Positions 9,767 to 18,218 of a DNA stretch of 64,000 bases are shown here, in pieces. Each line of letters begins with the position of its first letter. Position 1 is the stretch's first letter. The notes beneath the pieces were generated by a model. The model worked only from the letters and a program-made list of their open reading frames with translations, was not told the origin of the DNA and ran no database searches. The stretch comes from Halolamina pelagica (GTDB lineage Archaea; Halobacteriota; Halobacteria; Halobacteriales; Haloferacaceae), in NCBI RefSeq assembly GCF_001307315.1, contig NZ_LGUC01000001.1, positions 372,001-436,000 of the forward strand, in the 5' to 3' direction. The position numbers and the translations under genes were made by a program.

Positions 9767-10833
9767 ATGAGGAAAATCATGAGAAAGATTAATCGGTGGC
9801 CATAATGAAATCAGCGGCTGCAAGCGGTATCGGTACTGCAGTACTGTCAGCACTCAGTTCTGGAGACGCTGCAGCAATCACTGGTGATGAGCCTAAGATG
9901 TTTAGTGATGCAGTCACCCACGTACTCAATACTGGCAATATTCTGGAACCAGCTGTCACCCAGAGTTCATCGATTGGCTGGTACGTGCCTACATCGGGCG
10001 AGCAGGATGATTACTGGAGGCACGAATTTGCGATATCAACTACTTCTAAGGCCTGGGATAGGCGATCTAGCGACGGTAGCTACGAGAGGGACGCAAGCCA
10101 CATCTCTTCTCAACACTGGGATTTAGACATGAGTGGTACAACAAATAATTATGGGGCAGATTTCACACACTATACAATGAATGACGAGAAATACTGTGGA
10201 TTCTACCCCCATCCAGATGAGGAGGTCCAGGGACTAGATATAGCAGATTTGCTATTTGACTCCTTAATTGGCGCAATAAATGCACCGGTAGGCGGTGTGA
10301 TGGTAGCTGAAGACCTGATTCAATTAATGATACAAGATGTTCAGCAAGGCCTGAATAACGTGACAAACGGGTTCACGTTCGATAATGAACTCAATGAATA
10401 TCATGAAAAGATGATTCAGTCACATCGCCTTGTAGTAGAAGTTCCATATGACGTGGACACGGATGATGAGGTAAAGGTCACAGCTTGGACTGGTGGGGAG
10501 GTTGGTACGGAAGTACAATTCACTCTGAACTTCACGTACTATGCAGATACAGCACCGTACAGTTCCGGTTCACAATATAATGTGGATTCAGGATATGAAG
10601 CCGACCCTCAGTATGGAGAAGATGGTGCAGATCCGGGTACACCAACGAAAGGGGAGGGTGCGGATCCCGAGACGCCAGCTACACTAAACCCGCGTAAGAT
10701 GAGTAAGGAGCAGAAGCGAAAATACGGGGTCAAGAAGGTTGCTAGCGATAATTCGTCAGAAATGAAGTACAAAGCGACAAACCTCCCCCTGAGCGTCGAA
10801 ATTGAGACTAAGAAAACGGACGGTGACTACTGA
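9767..10833 (+). CDS. Exported hypothetical protein of the low-GC island
   Basis: A secreted protein of about 345-355 residues and unknown function. The uninterrupted frame starts at GTG 9796. In the preceding frame an ATG at 9767, placed at leaderless distance from a TATA box, reads MRKIMRKINRW; adding one base near 9797-9801 joins it to IMKSAAASGIGTAVLSALSS and GDAAA. That makes a complete signal peptide: basic N-region, hydrophobic core and AAA cleavage site. The mature part has many Tyr/Asn/Gln, a beta-rich appearance, two DPGTP/DPETP-like repeats near residue 285-300 and a basic stretch KMSKEQKRKYGVKK. No enzymatic motif, lipobox or C-terminal anchor is seen. Composition suggests transfer from a lower-GC host. 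Confidence 0.65.
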
Positions 10834-10870
10834 ACAGACGTTCTGTAGCTATTAACGAACACTTGGAACT

Positions 10871-10890
10871 GCAGGACATAACGGTCCTGC
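10871..10890. terminator. Inverted repeat at the right edge of the island
   Basis: GCAGGAC and GTCCTGC pair perfectly around a 6-base loop, followed by a C-rich stretch and TTTT at about 10898-10901. It lies 37 bases after the stop of the exported protein and could end its transcript. It may equally be a mark of the island boundary. Confidence 0.35.
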
Positions 10891-11057
10891 CCCCTACTTT
10901 TGTATCCCACCCCGTCAAACGTTGACAGCATGCTGACCGACCTACAGGTGTTCGAGGAGACCCACCTCCCCGCCGCCTCGAGCATCGCGATGCCGAGGTC
11001 CAGCACCTTTCGCGGACTCTCAAATCGAAGTTTTCTCGGCCGCGCGGGCGGGCGCGG
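10891..11057. other. Junction segment without a recognisable gene
   Basis: High-GC DNA between the island and the next gene. A short plus-strand frame beginning with ATG at about 10930 (MLTDLQVFEETHLP) and a minus-strand frame are both open, but neither resembles anything I know. I see no RNA gene or repeat here. Confidence 0.4.
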
Positions 11058-11759
11058 CTACGAGCCTGCGGTCGCGGTCGCGTCCGCGTTCGCCTCGGCG
11101 CTCGTGGCGTCCGCGCTCGATCCGCCCGCCGACTCGCCCGCCGACACGGCTGCGGTCGGCGACCCGTCGGAGTTCGTCTCGGCAGGTTTGGGCGGGCGCT
11201 TGACGAGGCTGCCGTCGGGCAGTTTCGCCTCGAGTTTCCGCTCGCCCTTCTTCGGGCTGTAGTCCACCCCGCGGTAGTGTTTCAGCGCGGTGGCGGGGTT
11301 TATCGCGGAGTACTCCCAGTGGGCGTAGCAGTCGGTCGAGCCGTCGTCACGGCGGAACGTCATCACGTGGAGCTGTTTCGTCGCGAGCAGACTCTCGCGC
11401 CAGACCCACGAGCCCTGCTCCGTGCGGCCGTCGGGGAGGGTCTTGTACGCCGAGAGGGGGTTGCACCGGAAGCCGTGTTCGTAGAGGAACGACTCCGCTT
11501 CCTCGGGCGTCACGTCCAGCGTGCCGGCGTACTCGTAGTAACCCACGGTGTAGGCCGCGTAGCCGATATCCAGCGCCCGGCCGGCCTTGTCGAGCAGCGG
11601 GATCGCGGTGCCGCGGACGAACTCCCAGAACTCCGCTTCGGGCCCGCGACGGCCCTTCTTCGCTTGATAGACGGTGATCAACAGGAACGCGCCGGCGACG
11701 ACGGGTGCAGCGTACCGGATCGGGTTGTTCGTGACCGAGGAGACGATTTGCTCGAACAT
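11058..11759 (-). CDS. Conserved haloarchaeal protein with N-terminal membrane anchor
   Basis: A 233-residue protein. Residues ~13-32 (PIRYAAPVVAGAFLLITVY) form one membrane segment after a short polar start. The middle 120 residues are a folded soluble domain with EGHGF-like and aromatic motifs (VTPEEAESFLYEHGFRCNPL, YAHWEYSAINPATALKHY). The last 45 residues are a low-complexity Ala/Ser/Thr/Glu tail. I recognise neither a family name nor a catalytic motif. It faces the island and is followed upstream, in the same direction, by the MATE exporter. Confidence 0.65.
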   Translation of the reverse strand: MFEQIVSSVTNNPIRYAAPVVAGAFLLITVYQAKKGRRGPEAEFWEFVRGTAIPLLDKAGRALDIGYAAYTVGYYEYAGTLDVTPEEAESFLYEHGFRCNPLSAYKTLPDGRTEQGSWVWRESLLATKQLHVMTFRRDDGSTDCYAHWEYSAINPATALKHYRGVDYSPKKGERKLEAKLPDGSLVKRPPKPAETNSDGSPTAAVSAGESAGGSSADATSAEANADATATAGS

Positions 11760-11829
11760 GACGGCGCCTTTGCAAGCACGGCACAGGAGAGAGCATTAAA
11801 ACTGACACCGCGGCAGTGCGCCGCTAGCG

Positions 11830-13280
11830 CTAGTCGGCGGCCGCCACGTTCGCCGCGCGGCGCATCATCCCCTCGCCCGTCGCGTACTTGAAGTACACGC
11901 CGAGCCCCAGCGCGGCGGCGACGTTCGACCCCGTGACCGCCCAGAAGATCGCCTCCATCCCCCAGCCCAGCCCGGGCGCGAGCGAGAGCCCGAGGGCGCC
12001 GACGCCGAGGCCGGCCGGCAGCGCGAGCACCGCGATCGGGAGCCGGATCCCCCAGTACTTCACCAGGTCGACGATCAGGCTGGTCTTGGTGCGGCGGGCG
12101 CCGTTGAGTCCGGCGAGGAGCATGTACGTGGCGCCGATGGCCCAGTACCCGTACGCGAGTATCTCGAGGTACCGGATCGAGAGCGCTCGGCCCTGTTCGG
12201 AGAGGTCCGGCACGAACACGCCAGTGAGCAGCTCCGGGATCAGGAGCTGCACCGCGCCGATCACCGCCAGCGCGCCGGCGGCGATGCCGACGCCGAGCCA
12301 TGTCGCTCGCCGGGCGCGGTCGGGGCGATCGGCGCCGAGGTTCTGGCCGACGACGCTCTGGCCGGCCTGCTGGAGCCCCTGTGCGGGGACGAACGCGATG
12401 GTCGCGACCCGGGCGCCGACGGTGTAGGCGGCCAACCCTGCGGCGCCGCCGACGACCGTGACGATCGCGACGACGACCAGCCGGACCGACTGGGCGGCCA
12501 GCCGCTGGCCCCCGCCGGCAGGCCGATATCCACCATCTCGCGGAGCTCGTCGAGGTCGATGCCGGCGTCGGCGAGCGACAGCGAGATCGAGCCGTGGTCG
12601 CCGGCCAGCCAGTAGAGGCCGAGCAGCATCGACATCGTGTAGCCGAGCACGGTCGCCAGCGCGGCGCCGGCGACGCCGTACTCGGGGAAGATCCAGACGC
12701 CGAAGATCAGCAGCGGGTCGAGCACGAGGTTGCCGCCGATCGCGAGGAAGTTGAGGTACATCGCCGTCTTGGAGTCGCCCGCGCCGACGAACCCCATCTC
12801 CACGGTGTCGCTGACGGAGGTGAGCGGGAAGAGCAGCATGTACGTCGAGAGGTACGCCGCGGCCTGGGGCGCCACATCCGGCCCCGCCCCGAGGAGGCGG
12901 ACGATCGGGCCGGCAGTGGGCGCGACCAGCAGCGCGAGGGCGAGCCCGGCGACGAACGCGAGCGCGACCCCGTGGAACACCGCCTTCCGGGCGCCGGACT
13001 GGTTCTCGCCGCCGATACGCTGGGAGACGAGCACCTGCGTCCCGACCATCGCCGCCGTCAGCGGGACGAACAAAAGCGCCATGATCGGCTGGTTCAGGCC
13101 GACCGCGCCGACCGCGCCGTCACCCAGCCGCCCCAGCCAGAACACGTCGGCCGCGGAGTTGGCCACCTGTACGAGGTTCTGTGCGACCAGCGGCGCCGCC
13201 AACACGAGCAACGCCCGCGAGAGCCGCCCCTCGGTTATCTCCCCGGAATCGAGGTCGAACATCCGATATCGTACGCTCAT
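11830..13280 (-). CDS. MATE family efflux transporter (split by one deletion)
   Basis: Cation-coupled multidrug/toxin exporter, about 483 residues and 12 membrane helices arranged as two homologous halves. It starts MSVRYRMFDLDSGEITEG at 13280. N-terminal family motifs include NSAADVFWLGRLGDGAVGAVG and AAMVGTQVLVSQRIGG. The second half has ARVATIAFVPAQGLQQAG and GQNLGA. One base is missing at the C5 run 12509-12513, within the second half. It is divergent from lipA across a 97-base spacer. The substrate cannot be told from sequence. Confidence 0.87.
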
Positions 13281-13377
13281 TACCCACCGGGAACAAATAC
13301 CTATTGGTTGTGAAACAAGTGGCCGGAACGGTCGAACGAACCGCACGCTTTTCACGAGCGCCGCCCCACTACTGGGT

Positions 13378-14328
13378 ATGAGCAGCCGCAGGCGGAAACC
13401 CGACTGGCTGAAAAGCCAGCCGCCGACGGGGCAACGGTTCACCGACATCAAGCAGACGCTCCGGGATCGGGATCTCCACACCGTCTGTGAGGAGGCCAAC
13501 TGCCCGAACATGGGCGAGTGTTGGAGCGGCCGTGACGGGCCCGGCACGGGCCCCGGGACGGCGACGTTCATGCTGATGGGCGAGCGCTGTTCGCGGGGCT
13601 GTAACTTCTGTGACGTGGCGACCGGCGGGATGGATCCGCTGGACCCCGACGAGCCCGAAAACGTCGCCGAGGCCGTCGGCGAGATCGGCCTCGACTACGT
13701 CGTGTTGACCTCCGTCGACCGCGACGACCTCGACGACGGCGGCGCCGCCCACTTCGCCGAGACGATCCGGGAGTGCAAGCGGCGCAACCCCGGGACGCTC
13801 GTCGAGGTACTCATCCCCGACTTCGGGGGCGACGAGGACGCGGTCCGGCAGATCATCGACGCCGAGCCCGACGTGATCGCCCACAACGTCGAGACCGTCG
13901 AGCGCCTGCAGTGGCCGGTTCGGGACCGCCGCGCGAACTACGAGCAGACGATGGACGTGCTCGAGCAGGTCGACCGCGAGTCCGACATCTACACCAAGAC
14001 CAGCCTGATGCTCGGCCTCGGGGAGTACGATCACGAGATCTACCGGACGCTCTCGGATCTGCGGCAGGTGGGCGTCGACGTGGTGACGTTCGGGCAGTAC
14101 CTCCAGCCCTCGCGCTCACACCTCGACGTGTTCGAGTACGTCCACCCCGACGCGTTCGAAACGTGGCGGCAGGTCGCCGAGGAGGAGCTCGGCTTCCTCT
14201 ACTGCGCCTCGGGGCCGATGGTGCGCTCCTCCTACAAGGCTGGCGAACTGTTCGTCGACGCGCTCGTCCGTGACGGCAAGAGCCCCGAGCGCGCCCGTGA
14301 GGAGGCCCGCGCGGCCGCGGAGAGCTGA
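13378..14328 (+). CDS. lipA: Lipoyl synthase
   Basis: Radical-SAM enzyme that inserts two sulfurs into protein-bound octanoyl groups to make lipoate. 316 residues. The auxiliary iron-sulfur cluster motif CEEANCPNMGEC gives Cys37, Cys42 and Cys48; the radical-SAM motif CSRGCNFC gives Cys71, Cys75 and Cys78; RSSY near the C-terminus completes the set. It lies 274 bases upstream of the 2-oxoacid dehydrogenase operon in the same direction. The operon's E2 has a lipoyl lysine, so LipA would modify it. Start ATG at 13378 gives MSSRRRKPDWLKS. Confidence 0.96.
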   Translation: MSSRRRKPDWLKSQPPTGQRFTDIKQTLRDRDLHTVCEEANCPNMGECWSGRDGPGTGPGTATFMLMGERCSRGCNFCDVATGGMDPLDPDEPENVAEAVGEIGLDYVVLTSVDRDDLDDGGAAHFAETIRECKRRNPGTLVEVLIPDFGGDEDAVRQIIDAEPDVIAHNVETVERLQWPVRDRRANYEQTMDVLEQVDRESDIYTKTSLMLGLGEYDHEIYRTLSDLRQVGVDVVTFGQYLQPSRSHLDVFEYVHPDAFETWRQVAEEELGFLYCASGPMVRSSYKAGELFVDALVRDGKSPERAREEARAAAES

Positions 14329-14602
14329 GTTCCCGTTCTCGCCGACGACGCTACCCACCAGCAACTATCGGTTAGCCAATAGGAATCCTTCCCGAACGTT
14401 CGTCCAGTTTCGTCGGCGGCGGCGTCCCTCCAGTGGAGAATCGGAGAGCGATAGCGATATAAACCAGAGATCTTCAACTCAGAAGCGTCCTTCTCAAAAG
14501 TACACAACTGAACCCGGGTGATTTCTGCCCATGATAAATATTTACGAAAGCACTATAACCGCGGCGAAGGAAATTCCGCCCTATGGAGAGGAGGGTGAAG
14601 CC
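14329..14602 (+). promoter_or_regulatory. Leader region and promoter of the dehydrogenase operon
   Basis: 274 gene-free bases. A TATA-like TAAATATTTAC at 14535-14545 would place the transcript start near 14565. A strong Shine-Dalgarno stretch (GGAGAGGAGGGTG, about 14585-14597) precedes the GTG at 14603, which is notable because many haloarchaeal transcripts are leaderless. No further structure was recognised. Confidence 0.5.
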
Positions 14603-15712
14603 GTGAGTACGATACAGCGCGATCCCGAGAACCGGGTGCAGGTGCTCGACGAGGACGGTAACCTCGTTGGCGAACCGCCGGATCTCGACGAGGACACGCT
14701 GATAGACATCTACCGGGACATGAAGCTCGCCCGGCACTTCGACGAACGGGCGGTCAGCCTCCAGCGCCAGGGGCGGATGGGGACGTACCCCCCGCTCTCC
14801 GGGCAGGAGGGCGCCCAGATCGGTTCGGCCCACGCGCTGGCCGACGACGACTGGATGGTGCCGTCCTACCGCGAACACGGCGCCGCGGTCGTGCGAGGGC
14901 TCCCGCTGAAGCAGACGCTACTCTACTGGATGGGGTACGAGGCGGGCAACGACGTGCCCGAAGACGCGAACATCCTCCCCGTCGCGGTGCCCATCGCGAG
15001 CCAGATCCCCCACGCGTCGGGGCTGGCGTGGTCCTGGAAGCTGCAAGGACACGACGACACGGCGGGCATCTGTTACTTCGGCGACGGCGCCACCAGCGAG
15101 GGTGACTTCCACGAGGGGCTGAACTTCGCCGGCGTCTACGACGTGCCGATGGTGTTCTTCTGTAACAACAACCAGTGGGCGATCTCGGTGCCGCGCGAGC
15201 GCCAGACGGCCTCGGAGACGCTGGCCCAGAAAGCCAACGCGTACGGCTTCGAGGGCGTGCAGGTCGACGGGATGGACCCGCTGGCCGTGTACAAGGTCAC
15301 CCAGGACGCCCTGGAGAAGGCTCGGAACCCCGACGAGGATCAGCCCCGGCCGACGATGATCGAGGCGGTGCAGTACCGCTTCGGTGCCCACACGACCGCG
15401 GACGATCCCACCGTCTACCGCGACGAGGAGGAGGTCGAGCGCTGGAAGGCCAAAGACCCGATCCCGCGGCTGGAGGCGTACCTCCGGTCCGAAGACGTCC
15501 TCGACGACGACGCCGTCGCCGAGATCGAGGCGACGGTCGAGAGGCAGGTCGACGAGGCCATCGACGCCGCCGAGTCCGAGCCCCGGCCCGATCCGGAGGA
15601 GATGTTCGAACACGTCTACGCCGACCTCCCGCCGGAGCTGCAGGCACAGCGTGACGAGTTCGTCGCGACCGTCGACCGACACGGCAAGGACGCGTTCCTG
15701 GAGGAAGAATGA
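14603..15712 (+). CDS. pdhA: 2-oxoacid (pyruvate-type) dehydrogenase E1 alpha
   Basis: Thiamine-diphosphate-dependent decarboxylase subunit, 369 residues from the GTG at 14603, chosen for its Shine-Dalgarno site and the typical (M)STIQRDPENRVQVLDEDG start. The ThDP motif GDGATSEGDFHEGLNFAGVY ending in CNNNQWAIS is complete, as are RQGRMGTYPPLSGQEGAQIG and RFGAHTTADDPTVYRDEEE. First of four genes with overlapping or near-touching ends (E1a-E1b-E2-E3). From family knowledge, haloarchaea oxidise pyruvate mainly by ferredoxin oxidoreductase, and such complexes may act on branched-chain or other 2-oxoacids, so the physiological substrate is open. Confidence 0.93.
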   Translation: MSTIQRDPENRVQVLDEDGNLVGEPPDLDEDTLIDIYRDMKLARHFDERAVSLQRQGRMGTYPPLSGQEGAQIGSAHALADDDWMVPSYREHGAAVVRGLPLKQTLLYWMGYEAGNDVPEDANILPVAVPIASQIPHASGLAWSWKLQGHDDTAGICYFGDGATSEGDFHEGLNFAGVYDVPMVFFCNNNQWAISVPRERQTASETLAQKANAYGFEGVQVDGMDPLAVYKVTQDALEKARNPDEDQPRPTMIEAVQYRFGAHTTADDPTVYRDEEEVERWKAKDPIPRLEAYLRSEDVLDDDAVAEIEATVERQVDEAIDAAESEPRPDPEEMFEHVYADLPPELQAQRDEFVATVDRHGKDAFLEEE

Positions 15713-16695
15713 GCGAGACGCAGAACCTCACCCTGGTACAGGCAGTACGGGACGGTCTCGCGACCGAGATGGAACTCGACGACGACGTGGTCGCGCTGGG
15801 CCAGGACATCGGCGCCAACGGCGGCGTGTTCCGGGCCACGCAGGGGCTACAGGACGAGTTCGGCGAGCAGCGCGTGATCGACACGCCGCTCGCGGAGTCT
15901 GGGATCATCGGGAGCGCCATCGGTCTCGCGACCGGCGGCATGAAGCCGGTGCCGGAGATCCAGTTCTCCGGGTTCATGTACCCCGGCTTCGACCAGATCG
16001 TCTCTCACATGGCCCGGTACCGCACCCGGACCCGGAGTCGGTTCTCGCTGCCGATGGTGCTGCGAGCACCGTACGGCGGCGGCATCCGCGCGCCAGAGAG
16101 CCACTCGGACTCGAAGGAGACGTTCTACACCCACGAGGCCGGGCTGAAGGTGGTGATGCCGTCGACGCCGTACGACACGAAGGGGCTGCTGATCTCCGCG
16201 ATCCGCGACCCCGATCCCGTCGTCTTCCTCGAACCCAAACTCATCTACCGTGCGTTCCGCGAGGACGTGCCCACGGAGGCGTACGAGGTGCCGATCGGCG
16301 AGGCCGCCGTCCGCCGCGAGGGGTCGGACGTGTCGGTGTTCACCTACGGCGCGATGACCCGGCCGACGCTCGAGGCCGCGGAGAACCTCGCCGAGGAGGG
16401 CGTCGACGCCGAAGTCGTCGACCTCCGGACCGTCTCGCCGATGGACCGCGAGGCCATCGTCGAGTCGTTCAAGAAGACGGGCCGCGGGGTCGTCGTCCAC
16501 GAGGCGCCCAAGTCGGGCGGTCTCGCCGGCGAGATCACCGCCCTCCTGCAGGAGGAGGCGCTCGTCTATCAGGAGGCGCCGATCCAGCGCGTCACCGGGT
16601 TCGACGTGCCCGTGCCGCTGTACGCGATGGAGGACTACTACCTGCCCAACGCCGCGCGAGTGGAAGACGGTATCCGTGAGGCGGTGGAGTTCTGA
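15709..16695 (+). CDS. pdhB: 2-oxoacid dehydrogenase E1 beta
   Basis: 328-residue partner of E1 alpha; together they form the alpha2beta2 decarboxylase. It starts inside the alpha stop codon (ATGA overlap), indicating translational coupling. Recognisable stretches include DTPLAESGIIGSAIGLATGG, EIQFSGFMYPGFDQIVSH, LRAPYGGGIRAPESHS and the C-terminal transketolase domain with VVDLRTVSPMDREAIVES. The frame is intact. Confidence 0.94.
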   Translation: MSETQNLTLVQAVRDGLATEMELDDDVVALGQDIGANGGVFRATQGLQDEFGEQRVIDTPLAESGIIGSAIGLATGGMKPVPEIQFSGFMYPGFDQIVSHMARYRTRTRSRFSLPMVLRAPYGGGIRAPESHSDSKETFYTHEAGLKVVMPSTPYDTKGLLISAIRDPDPVVFLEPKLIYRAFREDVPTEAYEVPIGEAAVRREGSDVSVFTYGAMTRPTLEAAENLAEEGVDAEVVDLRTVSPMDREAIVESFKKTGRGVVVHEAPKSGGLAGEITALLQEEALVYQEAPIQRVTGFDVPVPLYAMEDYYLPNAARVEDGIREAVEF

Positions 16696-16698
16696 ACC

Positions 16699-18216
16699 AT
16701 GACGGTCAAAGAGTTCAAACTACCCGACGTGGGCGAGGGCGTCGCCGAGGGCGAGTTGGTCTCCTGGCAGGTGTCGCCCGGCGACACCGTCAGCGAGGGC
16801 GACATCGTCGCCGAAGTCGAGACGGACAAGGCGCTGGTCGAGGTGCCCTCCCGCTACGACGGCACCGTACAGGAGCTGTTCGCCGAGGAGGGCGACATCG
16901 TCCCCGTCGGCGACGTCATCATCTCCTTCGAGGTGGCCGACGCCGACGAGGGTGACGCCGCCGCGGAAGCGCCCGACACCGAGGGCGAGCCCGGCGACAG
17001 CGTCGACGACGCGAAGACCGACACCGAGGAGGCCGCGGCCGCGGAGACGCCCGAGGGACGCGTGTTCGCGCCGCCGTCGGCCCGGAAGCTGGCCCGCGAA
17101 CTCGGCGTCGACATCACCGAAGTCGAGGGCACCGGCCCCGGCGGCCGCATCAGCGACGCCGACGTGCGCGCCCACGCCGAGTCCGCCGAAGCACACGACG
17201 AGACCGCCGCCGAGACGGCCGTCACGCCCGGCGAGAGCGAGGCGCCGGCGGAGCCGACCGGCGCCGGCGTGAGCGAGACCGTCAGCGCGGACGCCGGCCC
17301 CCGTGCCGAGCGCGACACCACGCTCGCAGTCCCGGCGACCCGGGCGCTCGCCGAGGAGCTCGGCGTGGACATCCACGCGGTCCCGACCGAGAAGACCCGC
17401 GACGGCGAGGCGTTCGTCGAGGAAGCGGACGTGCGCGCGTTCGCCGAGCGCGCGGCGGAGCCGGCAGCGGAAGCCGGCGCCGAGGCCGAGGCGGGCGCGG
17501 AGGCCGCCACCGCCGAGCCAGCTCGCGAGGAGACCGTTCCCTACCGCGGGGTTCGCCGGACCATCGGCGAGCAGATGGCGACCTCGAAGTACACCGCGCC
17601 CCACGTCACCCACCACGACACCGCGGAGATCGACCAGCTGGTCGAGACTCGCGAGGAGCTGAAGGGGACCGCCGAGGAGAAGGGCATCCGCCTGACGTAC
17701 ATGGCGTTCGTCCTGAAGGCGGTCGTGGCGGGGCTGAAGGAGTACCCGATCCTCAACTCCGAACTCGACGAGGAGGAAGGGGTCATCCGCCTGAAGAACT
17801 ACTACAACATCGGTATCGCCGTCGCGACCGACGCGGGGCTGATGGTGCCCGTCGTCGAGAACGTCGACGAGAAGGGGCTGCTGGAACTCGCCGACGAGGT
17901 GCAGGAGCTGGCGACGAAGGCCCGCGAGCGCAGCATCTCGCCCCAGGAGATGCAGGGCGGCACGTTCACGATCACGAACTTCGGCGCCTTCGGCGGCGAG
18001 TACGCGACGCCGATCATCAACTACCCCGAGACGTCGATCCTCGGCCTCGGCGCCATCGAACAGCGCCCGGTCGTCGACGACGGCGAGGTCGAAGCAGCCC
18101 ACACGCTGCCGCTCTCGCTGGCGATCGACCACCGGGTCATCGACGGCGCCGAAGCCGCGAAGTTCACGAACACGGTGAAGGAATACCTGGCCGAGCCGAC
18201 GAAACTACTGCTCTAA
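16699..18216 (+). CDS. pdhC: Dihydrolipoamide acyltransferase E2 with two subunit-binding domains
   Basis: Core acyltransferase, 505 residues. The lipoyl domain (1-80) carries the target lysine Lys44 in AEVETDKALVEVPS. Two peripheral-subunit-binding-like domains follow, at ~122-158 (PPSARKLARELGVD, then GTGPGGRISDADV) and ~210-250 (VPATRALAEELGVDIHAVP, then GEAFVEEADVRAF), separated by Ala/Glu-rich linkers. The catalytic domain (~275-505) ends with DHRVIDGA, giving His478 and Asp482. Most archaeal E2 proteins I know have one such binding domain; the second keeps the helix pattern but lacks the GPGGR loop. Three bases separate it from pdhB. Confidence 0.93.
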   Translation: MTVKEFKLPDVGEGVAEGELVSWQVSPGDTVSEGDIVAEVETDKALVEVPSRYDGTVQELFAEEGDIVPVGDVIISFEVADADEGDAAAEAPDTEGEPGDSVDDAKTDTEEAAAAETPEGRVFAPPSARKLARELGVDITEVEGTGPGGRISDADVRAHAESAEAHDETAAETAVTPGESEAPAEPTGAGVSETVSADAGPRAERDTTLAVPATRALAEELGVDIHAVPTEKTRDGEAFVEEADVRAFAERAAEPAAEAGAEAEAGAEAATAEPAREETVPYRGVRRTIGEQMATSKYTAPHVTHHDTAEIDQLVETREELKGTAEEKGIRLTYMAFVLKAVVAGLKEYPILNSELDEEEGVIRLKNYYNIGIAVATDAGLMVPVVENVDEKGLLELADEVQELATKARERSISPQEMQGGTFTITNFGAFGGEYATPIINYPETSILGLGAIEQRPVVDDGEVEAAHTLPLSLAIDHRVIDGAEAAKFTNTVKEYLAEPTKLLL

Positions 18217-18218
18217 CA

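Larger units (their letters stand above)
9431..10860. other. Low-GC island
   Basis: About 1.4 kb with many A/T runs and AT-ending codons, set sharply inside DNA that is otherwise strongly GC-rich. It holds two divergent genes (small membrane protein at 9449-9661, exported protein at 9767-10833) with AT-rich promoters between them. No transposase, integrase or tRNA is seen inside or at the edges, and I found no clear flanking direct repeats. Probably acquired horizontally. Confidence 0.7.

Noticed and set aside
9431..10860. Insertion sequence or provirus
   Set aside because: No transposase, integrase or capsid-type gene and no terminal inverted or direct repeats could be found in the island.
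10900..11262. Plus-strand frame of 120 codons beginning near the island edge
   Set aside because: Its second half is antisense to the 11058-11759 gene and changes composition midway; no family resemblance.
16720..18132. Long open frame antisense to the E2 gene (and similar long frames antisense to lpdA, the S9 peptidase and others)
   Set aside because: High-GC DNA gives long antisense frames. Their translations are Arg/Gly/Val-rich and not acidic, while the sense strands encode clear family members.
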